The notes beneath the pieces were generated by a model. That model saw only the letters and a program-made list of their open reading frames with translations, did no database searches and was not told where the DNA came from. This document shows, one piece after another, positions 33,335-39,438 of a DNA stretch of 39,438 bases. This DNA is from an uncultured Flavobacteriaceae bacterium (GTDB lineage: Bacteria; Bacteroidota; Bacteroidia; Flavobacteriales; Flavobacteriaceae). Location of the stretch: contig CALDUF010000090.1 of assembly GCA_937923515.1 (NCBI GenBank), forward strand, positions 1-39,438, read 5' to 3'. Within the stretch, counting starts at the first letter, position 1. Each line of letters starts with the position of its first letter. A program made the translations under genes and the position numbers.

Positions 33335-33362
33335 AATTTCATCAAACAAAACCAAATACTAA

Positions 33363-36300
33363 ATGAATTTTAAGTGTAGTATTTCATTACTTGTATTGTG
33401 TTTTACAATGCATGTTTTTTCACAGCAATCTGCCGTATATACTAATAGTTTGGCAGAGTATCAAAAGGCTCTGAGTTTGTATAATAATCAACAATATCAA
33501 GCGGCTAAATCTCTGTTTTCTCAAATTAAAAAATCTACTGTAAAAGAAGCTTTAAAAGGTGAATGCGCATATTATATTGCCAATTGTGCAGTGCGTTTAA
33601 ATCAGCAAAATGCAGATCAATTAATTACTGATTTTGTTGAAGAATATCCTACGAGTACAAAGCGAAATACAGCATTTGTAGATGTAGCAGATTATTATTT
33701 TACAAATGGAAAATACGCTTATGCCAGAAAATGGTATACCAAAGTTGATAAAAACGCGCTATCTCAAAAAGAGCGTCAAAAATTTTACTTTAATAACGGG
33801 TACACGGCATTTGTAACCAAACAATATAAAGACGCTAAAACCTATTTGGGTAAGGTGGAAAATTCTCAAGAATATGGTGCACAAGCCAAATACTACATTG
33901 GTTTTATGGCTTATGAAGGTGATGATTACGACAGAGCAAACGAATATTTTGAGCAAGTAGAAAACCAAGAACGCTACAAAGAAAAACTATCCTATTACCA
34001 AGCAGATTTAAACTTTAAATTAGGAAAATTTGAAAAAGCCATAGCACTGGCAAAATCAAAACTAGATACCAGTGATGCTGATGAAGTATCAGAATTATCA
34101 AAAATTATTGGTGAAAGCTATTTTAATTTAGAACAATATGCTGAGGCTATTCCTTTTTTGCAAGCTTACAAAGGTAAAAAGGGAAAGCGTGATAGAACAG
34201 GCAAATGGAATAACACCGATTTTTACCAATTAGGCTATGCGTATTATAAGCAAGGTGATTACGAGCGTGCCATTTCAGAATTCAATAAAATTATTGGTGG
34301 TAATAATAGCATTGCGCAAAATGCCTATTATCATTTAGGAGAGAGTTATATTAATTTATATAAAAAGCAGGAGGCTTTAAATGCATTTAGAAACGCATCA
34401 CAAATGAATTTTGATTTAAAAATTCAGGAAGATGCCTGGTTAAATTATGCAAAAATTAGTTACGAAATTGGTAACCCATACCAATCTGTACCGCAAGTAC
34501 TGGCTAGCTATTTGGATAAGTATCCAAAAACGGCGTATAAAGAAGACATTGAAACCTTATTAATTGATTCTTATATCACATCAAAAAATTACGAAGAAGC
34601 CTTAACACTTTTAGAAAAAAAGAACAGTTTTGAAAATAAAGCAGCATATCAAAAAGTAGCGTTTTATAGAGGTTTAGAATTGTATAATGACACGAAATAC
34701 ATAGAAGCAGAAGCACTTTTTGATAAATCTTTAGCTGAATCTATAGATGAGAATTTTACTGCTAGAGCCACGTTTTGGAAAGCAGAAGCCGATTATAATT
34801 TAACGAATTATGATGATGCATTAGTGGGTTTTAAACAGTTTTTACAGCAAGCTATTGGTATAAATGTACCAGAGCAGCAAAATATTGATTACCATTTAGG
34901 ATACACGTATTTTAAGTTGAAAAATTACGGTGAAGCATCAAACTACTTCAACCAGTTTATAGCAAAACAAAGCGATGATAAGCTGCGATTAAATGATGCG
35001 TATTTGCGTTTGGGTGATGGTTACTTTGTATCAAGTAATTACAGTCAAGCCATTAGAGCTTACGATAATGCTATAAGATTAAGCGAGGTAGAAACAGACT
35101 ATCCATCGTTTCAAAAAGCAATTAGTATTGGTTATGCGGGTAACACTTCAAAAAAAATAACTGCTCTTGAAACGTTTGTCAAAACATATCCAAAATCTAA
35201 ATTACGTGATGATGCGCTTTATGAATTGGGTAATTCTTACGTAAAAGCAAATAATACAGATAAGGCATTGTTAAAATATGATCAGCTGAATTCAGAATAT
35301 AAAACGAGTTCGTTTGTACCAAAATCATTATTGCGTCAAGGACTCATACATTATAACGCCAGTAAAAACGAAGCGGCTTTAACTAAATTTAAAACTGTAG
35401 CTAGAGATTATCCTGGAACACCCGAAGCGGTGCAAGCAGTCTCTACTGCACGATTAATTTACATTGATTTGGGACGTGTTAATGAATATGCGGCTTGGGT
35501 AAAACAGCTAGATTATGTGGAGGTAACGGATGCAGATTTGGATAATACATCATACGAAGCCGCTGAAAAGCAATATTTAGAAGGTAATACAGATGCTGCC
35601 ATCACACAGTTTAATAGCTATTTAAATAATTTTCCAAACGGTATCCATAATTTACAATCGCACTTTTATTTAGCGCAGTTGTATTACAAAAAAGAATTAT
35701 TGGATAATGCCGCACCACATTACAAATTTGTGGTTGAAGCATCTCAAAGTGAATTTACAGAAGAAGCACTTTCTAGGTTATCACAATATCATCTTGAACG
35801 CAAAAACTGGAATGTTGCAATGCCTTTATTAAAACGTTTAGAGCGTGAAGCTAATTTTCCACAAAATGTTGTTTTTGCACAATCAAATTTAATGAAAGCT
35901 AATTATCAATTAGAGCATTATAACGATGCGGTTGCTTATGCAGAAAAGGTGCTAAATAGTGCTAGAATAGATAACAAAATTAAAAGTGATGCATATATTA
36001 TCATAGCACGTTCAGCAATAAAAACAGGAGATGACGCTAAAGCAGAATTGGCCTATAGAAATGTGCAAAATGTAGCCACGGGCGAAACAGCTGCAGAAGC
36101 CTTGTATTATGATGCTTACTTTAAAAACAAAGCAGGTAATTATCAAGCATCAAATACATCGGCACAAAAATTAGCTAAGGATTATTCGGGATATAAATAT
36201 TATGGCGCAAAAGGATTAGTGGTTATGGCTAAAAACTTTTACGCTTTAAAAGATGCATACCAAGCCACTTATATTTTGGAGAGTGTTATAGAAAACTTTA

Positions 36301-36398
36301 GTCAGTTTAATGATGTTATAAACGAGGCACAAACTGAATTAAACCGAATTAAACGCGAAGAATCTAAGACTAATGCATCAATAGTGCCACAGGAATAG
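33363..36398 (+). CDS. Large exported TPR-repeat protein
   Basis: This 1011-residue protein has a signal peptide ending VFSQQ (about residue 21). The rest is a nearly continuous array of tetratricopeptide-type helical pairs (for example YQAAKSLFSQIKK, YERAISEFNKIIGG, YSQAIRAYDNAIRL, YNDAVAYAEKVLNS), probably 20 or more repeats. TPR superhelices bind other proteins; part of the array resembles YbgF/BamD-like periplasmic repeats. The next gene encodes an outer-membrane barrel with a 122-bp gap, so a complex at the outer membrane is plausible (inference). Confidence 0.88.
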   Translation: MNFKCSISLLVLCFTMHVFSQQSAVYTNSLAEYQKALSLYNNQQYQAAKSLFSQIKKSTVKEALKGECAYYIANCAVRLNQQNADQLITDFVEEYPTSTKRNTAFVDVADYYFTNGKYAYARKWYTKVDKNALSQKERQKFYFNNGYTAFVTKQYKDAKTYLGKVENSQEYGAQAKYYIGFMAYEGDDYDRANEYFEQVENQERYKEKLSYYQADLNFKLGKFEKAIALAKSKLDTSDADEVSELSKIIGESYFNLEQYAEAIPFLQAYKGKKGKRDRTGKWNNTDFYQLGYAYYKQGDYERAISEFNKIIGGNNSIAQNAYYHLGESYINLYKKQEALNAFRNASQMNFDLKIQEDAWLNYAKISYEIGNPYQSVPQVLASYLDKYPKTAYKEDIETLLIDSYITSKNYEEALTLLEKKNSFENKAAYQKVAFYRGLELYNDTKYIEAEALFDKSLAESIDENFTARATFWKAEADYNLTNYDDALVGFKQFLQQAIGINVPEQQNIDYHLGYTYFKLKNYGEASNYFNQFIAKQSDDKLRLNDAYLRLGDGYFVSSNYSQAIRAYDNAIRLSEVETDYPSFQKAISIGYAGNTSKKITALETFVKTYPKSKLRDDALYELGNSYVKANNTDKALLKYDQLNSEYKTSSFVPKSLLRQGLIHYNASKNEAALTKFKTVARDYPGTPEAVQAVSTARLIYIDLGRVNEYAAWVKQLDYVEVTDADLDNTSYEAAEKQYLEGNTDAAITQFNSYLNNFPNGIHNLQSHFYLAQLYYKKELLDNAAPHYKFVVEASQSEFTEEALSRLSQYHLERKNWNVAMPLLKRLEREANFPQNVVFAQSNLMKANYQLEHYNDAVAYAEKVLNSARIDNKIKSDAYIIIARSAIKTGDDAKAELAYRNVQNVATGETAAEALYYDAYFKNKAGNYQASNTSAQKLAKDYSGYKYYGAKGLVVMAKNFYALKDAYQATYILESVIENFSQFNDVINEAQTELNRIKREESKTNASIVPQE

Positions 36399-36520
36399 AA
36401 CACGTATACAGTCTCAGTTGCATTATTAGAAAACAGCGTATTATCATGTTGAGAAGTTGAAACCATTAGTAATAACATTTGAAATCATCAATCATCACTA
36501 AAAAATTAAAATTTAAGTCC

Positions 36521-38251
36521 ATGCGAAAGCACATCAAATATATTTTAATATTACTTATTTCATTAAATGCAACATTTGTATTTGCTCAAAAGCGCAAAAA
36601 TGATACTATAAACACAGGTGTTATAGATGTTGTAAAACCCTATACGCCATCCATATCAGATGCCTTTAAAGTAAAAGAAGTACCATCTACTGATACCGAT
36701 GCGGCTATCCAAAAAAAAGCGGTGAAGTACAATATTTTTTCATTTCCTGTAGCCTCTACATTTACACCTGCAAAAGGAAAAGCAGCAACCGTAGAAAAAG
36801 CAAAACCTGTAAAATTATTTGATAATTATGCCACACTAGGCGTGGGTTCCTTTACTACGTTTTTAGGAGAAGTTTATTTAAATCATGCTATAAGTAGAAC
36901 CGAAAGTGCAGGCGGTTATTTTAGTCACCATTCTTCAGGAGGTGGTATAGAAGGCGTGCAGTTAGATGATAATTTTTCAAACACAAAATTAAATGCCAAT
37001 TATACGTCGCAATTGCGCGATTTAGCGTGGACGGTAGAAGCTGGTTTTCAGCACCAACGCTTTAATTGGTATGGTGTTCCAAATCCTCAAATCGATGCAG
37101 CTCTAGGCGATGGCGTGCGTCCAGAACACACTTTTTCAAACGCACATTTTGGAGGTGATATTTCTTTTGAAGACACGTATATCAACTCAGGCAGTTTCTT
37201 TTTTAGACGCTTTTTTGATGATCAAGGTTCGGGCGAAAATAGATTTGTAGCCAAAGCAAAGATTGATATACCTGTAAATGGCGAAGAGGTAGCTACGCAA
37301 ATTAAAATAGATTATTTGGGCGGTGGTTTTGATAGAAATTACACAACAACTAACGCGCTTAATTACGGTAATTTTATAGTTGGTATAACACCATCATACC
37401 AATTACGACAAGACGATTTAACAGTAAATCTTGGCGCATCTATTAATTATTTAAACGATAGGGAAGCGGGCGAAAATAAGGTGTTTATTTACCCAAATAT
37501 TACAGCTACGTACAGGTTGGTTAACGATGTTTTAATAGCCTTTGGAGGGATTGAGGGTGGCTTAATTCAAAATTCGTATTATGATTTTGCTTCAGAAAAT
37601 CCTTTTGTATCGCCAACACTTTTTGTAACGCCTACAGATCAGCAATACAACGCCTACGTTGGCTTAAAAGGAAAACTTTCTAGCAACATGAGTTATAGCA
37701 TAAATGGAGCCTATAAAGCCGATAGAAATAGGGCGCTATTTAAAAATAATGAAATTACCCTAATGCCAAATCAACCTTACTCTTACGGTAATTCTTTTGG
37801 TGTAGTGTATGATGATGTTAATACCTTTGGCGTAGCAGGAGCACTAAGTGTAGATATAAACCGAAATTTTACTTTAGGTATTAAAGCAGAGTATTTTACC
37901 TATAATACAGATGATGAAGCTGAAGCTTGGAATTTACCCGACATCCAAGGATCTCTATTTTTAGATTATCAAATAAATACACACTGGTTTGCAGGTGCCA
38001 ATTTAATTTATACAGGCGAACGTAAAGATCAGTTTTTCCTAAACGATGGTGTAACTGCAACCACACCATTTACCGTAACGTTAGATAGCTTTTTTGATGC
38101 CAACGCGCACGCAGGCTATCATATTAACGACCAAATTTCGGTATTTGCAAAAGCCAATAATATCGCGAATAACGAATACCAACGTTGGCAAAACTTCCCA
38201 GTACAAGGTATTCAGTTTCTAGCAGGAGCCACATTTAAGTTTGATTTCTAG
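36521..38251 (+). CDS. Outer-membrane beta-barrel (TonB-receptor-like) protein
   Basis: This 576-residue protein has a signal peptide ending FVFAQ (residues 1-23 from the ATG at 36521). I chose this start because an upstream in-frame TTG at 36479 would add 14 non-signal residues. After a short linker (IDVVKPYTPSISDAFKVKEVPS) the sequence alternates beta strands and ends with LAGATFKFDF, a terminal aromatic of the kind used for outer-membrane insertion. No full N-terminal plug domain is evident, so it is TonB-receptor-like rather than a proven transporter. It is probably co-transcribed with the TPR gene. Confidence 0.8.
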   Translation: MRKHIKYILILLISLNATFVFAQKRKNDTINTGVIDVVKPYTPSISDAFKVKEVPSTDTDAAIQKKAVKYNIFSFPVASTFTPAKGKAATVEKAKPVKLFDNYATLGVGSFTTFLGEVYLNHAISRTESAGGYFSHHSSGGGIEGVQLDDNFSNTKLNANYTSQLRDLAWTVEAGFQHQRFNWYGVPNPQIDAALGDGVRPEHTFSNAHFGGDISFEDTYINSGSFFFRRFFDDQGSGENRFVAKAKIDIPVNGEEVATQIKIDYLGGGFDRNYTTTNALNYGNFIVGITPSYQLRQDDLTVNLGASINYLNDREAGENKVFIYPNITATYRLVNDVLIAFGGIEGGLIQNSYYDFASENPFVSPTLFVTPTDQQYNAYVGLKGKLSSNMSYSINGAYKADRNRALFKNNEITLMPNQPYSYGNSFGVVYDDVNTFGVAGALSVDINRNFTLGIKAEYFTYNTDDEAEAWNLPDIQGSLFLDYQINTHWFAGANLIYTGERKDQFFLNDGVTATTPFTVTLDSFFDANAHAGYHINDQISVFAKANNIANNEYQRWQNFPVQGIQFLAGATFKFDF

Positions 38252-38335
38252 AGGGCCAGCTTTTGTCATGTCTGCAAAGTGATAATCTAATGTTTTTCTA
38301 AACTTGTTTCAGGAAAGTTCATGGTTTTTATGTTG

Positions 38336-38526
38336 CACAACGGTGAGAGAAAGAAACGTAGGGCAGCGGGTTGTCACTAACTCTGCGTTTATAACTAAGC
38401 CAAATATAATGTTATGTGTTTATCTTCAATATAGAAACACCAAATTTTATATTTGGTGGCATAGCGGATAAGTCTAAACCTTTCGAATAATCATAAATCG
38501 CCCTGTGTTTTTTATATAGCGTTGTG
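38336..38526. repeat. Candidate element with CACAACG/CGTTGTG ends
   Basis: CACAACG (38336-38342) and CGTTGTG (38520-38526) are complementary and enclose 177 bp without an ORF. Inside lies a hairpin, CACCAAAT (38438-38445) with ATTTGGTG (38451-38458). It ends 8 bp from the methyltransferase stop codon. It is a single copy in this window, so its status as a repeat is a guess. The remainder of the gap (38252-38335) shows nothing recognisable. Confidence 0.35.
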
Positions 38527-38534
38527 TGTAGGTT

Positions 38535-39242
38535 TTATTTGATTCCACCAAATGCTCCGAAGCACATATTCTTATGTAAAATCTCTATTTTTTTAAAACC
38601 TATCTTTTTCATTAATTCTAACTGATAAGTCATTGACCTAGGAGAATCTTCTTTTTCTATATATTCAAACACTTTTTTTCTGTATTCTTTTCCATCCACA
38701 CTTTCTAAATAATCGCCATAACGTTCCCAAGTGTATTCATTTACAGCACTTGTTTCTTGAGTTATTAAATCTGAAATCATTAAACATCCCCCTGGTTTAA
38801 GTAAATTATATAGTTTATTAAAAGTAGTCTCCCAGTCGGTGTCATCACGTAGATGGTGCAATACTGCTCCAGCTAATATAATGTCAAAACTTTTTTCTTT
38901 TAACTCTACTTCACGAATGTCTCCTTGGATAGTTTTTACTTTGTTGTTTGTTTTGGCAGAGACTCTTTCCTTTGCTTTATCTAACATAGGTTTACTCAAA
39001 TCAACTAAAGTACAGTTTAAGTTAGCGATTTTAGTTAACATTTTCAAACTATAATTTCCTGCTCCACAGCCGATATCTAATAAATGTTGTGCTTTAGGAT
39101 TTATTCTCTTTGAAGCTTCGGTTAAAAGTTCAAGAGAAATTTTAGCGTCAATTGTAGCTATTTGACCTGTATCTAGATTTGAAAATCGTTCGACGTCATT
39201 ATCAAATCGTTCTTTAATTTCTTTTACTGTTGATTTTATCAT
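38535..39242 (-). CDS. Class I SAM-dependent methyltransferase
   Basis: This 235-residue cytoplasmic protein has the Rossmann-type methyltransferase motif I LLDIGCGAGNYSLKML (residues 54-69), an acidic motif II (CTLVDLSKPML), IQGDIRE and IILAGAVLHHL (motif IV), then LLKPGGCLMISDL. The substrate is unknown; small-molecule methyltransferases have this form. It starts 11 bp after the stop codon of an upstream dehydrogenase gene and is likely co-transcribed with it. Its 3' side borders a candidate CACAACG/CGTTGTG element. Confidence 0.92.
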   Translation of the reverse strand: MIKSTVKEIKERFDNDVERFSNLDTGQIATIDAKISLELLTEASKRINPKAQHLLDIGCGAGNYSLKMLTKIANLNCTLVDLSKPMLDKAKERVSAKTNNKVKTIQGDIREVELKEKSFDIILAGAVLHHLRDDTDWETTFNKLYNLLKPGGCLMISDLITQETSAVNEYTWERYGDYLESVDGKEYRKKVFEYIEKEDSPRSMTYQLELMKKIGFKKIEILHKNMCFGAFGGIK

Positions 39243-39253
39243 CGTTTATTTTT

Positions 39254-39438
39254 TTATTCAAAACCTCCTGAAACACCTATTTTTTGTCCTGTAATCCAAG
39301 AAGAATCATCGGAAGCTAAAAAAACAGCTAATTCTGAGATGTCCTTAGGTTGTCCAATTCTTCCCAATGCTGTGTTTGCAACTACAAAATTTTCTATCTC
39401 TGTTCCTGCAATTTGATTTCCTTCTGTTTGAGTTGGAC
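39254..39438 (-). CDS. Short-chain dehydrogenase/reductase, 3' end only
   Basis: This is the last 60 or so codons of a gene cut by the right edge. The sequence PTQTEGNQ, LGRIGQPKDISELAVFLASD and ITGQKIGVSGGFE is the usual C-terminal end of a classical SDR (FabG-like) enzyme: the substrate-loop PT, the GRIGQPxDI helix and the final SGG. The N-terminal NAD(P)-binding and catalytic YxxxK parts lie outside the window. It is the upstream partner of the methyltransferase gene. Confidence 0.88.
   Translation of the reverse strand, partial: PTQTEGNQIAGTEIENFVVANTALGRIGQPKDISELAVFLASDDSSWITGQKIGVSGGFE

Noticed and set aside
38336-38526. Integron attC site
   Set aside because: The ends CACAACG and CGTTGTG do not satisfy RYYYAAC/GTTRRRY, and no integrase is in the window. 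Kept only as an unclassified candidate element.

Overview
The window looks like a chromosomal segment of a marine-type member of the Flavobacteriaceae (Bacteroidota). The evidence is low GC content, promoters of the Bacteroidota form (TTG or TTTG, about 20 bp, then TANNTTTG), almost no Shine-Dalgarno sequences, a tmRNA tag ending NNYALAA, and typical families (VPS10/BNR propeller protein, CreD with an HTH_34-type regulator, DUF1361, DUF2809, LacI-kdgK-eda). No phage, large transposon or CRISPR array is visible. This assignment is inferred from gene content, not from a database search.

Layout. 1-2121 (minus strand): trp operon head, consisting of promoter, 15-residue Trp leader peptide with three tandem Trp codons, attenuator hairpin, a GIY-YIG nuclease gene flanked by palindromes, then trpE. 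2145-4862: a MarR regulator diverging from two thioredoxin-fold genes and two rhodanese genes, which looks like an envelope thiol/sulfur set. 5125-5451: a small membrane coiled-coil protein. 5560-8727: LacI regulator diverging from kdgK-eda (ketodeoxygluconate catabolism), with two matching 18-bp operators. 8819-10744: a secreted protein with eight 34-residue repeats. 10816-14058: a VPS10/BNR propeller protein. 14290-14960: tmRNA and a cluster of hairpin repeats. 15102-20034: a DUF2945 protein, then a minus-strand block of ferritin-like diiron protein, creD, three membrane proteins, and a regulator with its membrane partner, tied together by a shared ACTTTG-N5-CAAAGT operator. 20099-23110: DUF1801, CDGSH, a Tat-signal TIM-barrel protein, kdsA and a small membrane protein. 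23258-25284: typA and a YgjV-like protein. 25406-32396: a cell-surface glycan locus (two flippases, a phosphoethanolamine transferase, three glycosyltransferases). 32399-33082: ftsE. 33363-38251: a large TPR protein and an outer-membrane barrel. 38535-39438: a methyltransferase and the 3' end of a short-chain dehydrogenase gene.

The most interesting material is non-coding. (1) A complete Trp attenuator is separated from trpE by a GIY-YIG nuclease gene bracketed by inverted copies of a short palindrome, and a third palindrome copy with compensatory stem changes lies at 19.3 kb. (2) Three dispersed copies of an 80-130 bp element have complementary ends (GCGTTA/TAACGC), a conserved core (GAAAGCCYGAC) and stems that differ in sequence but keep pairing, as expected of a mobile or structured RNA family. 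(3) Two local regulons, LacI/kdgK-eda and HTH_34/ferritin-like-creD, can be read directly from repeated operators. (4) Further palindromic repeats at 14.76-14.81 kb, 16.06 kb and 38.3-38.5 kb suggest a genome rich in small dispersed elements.
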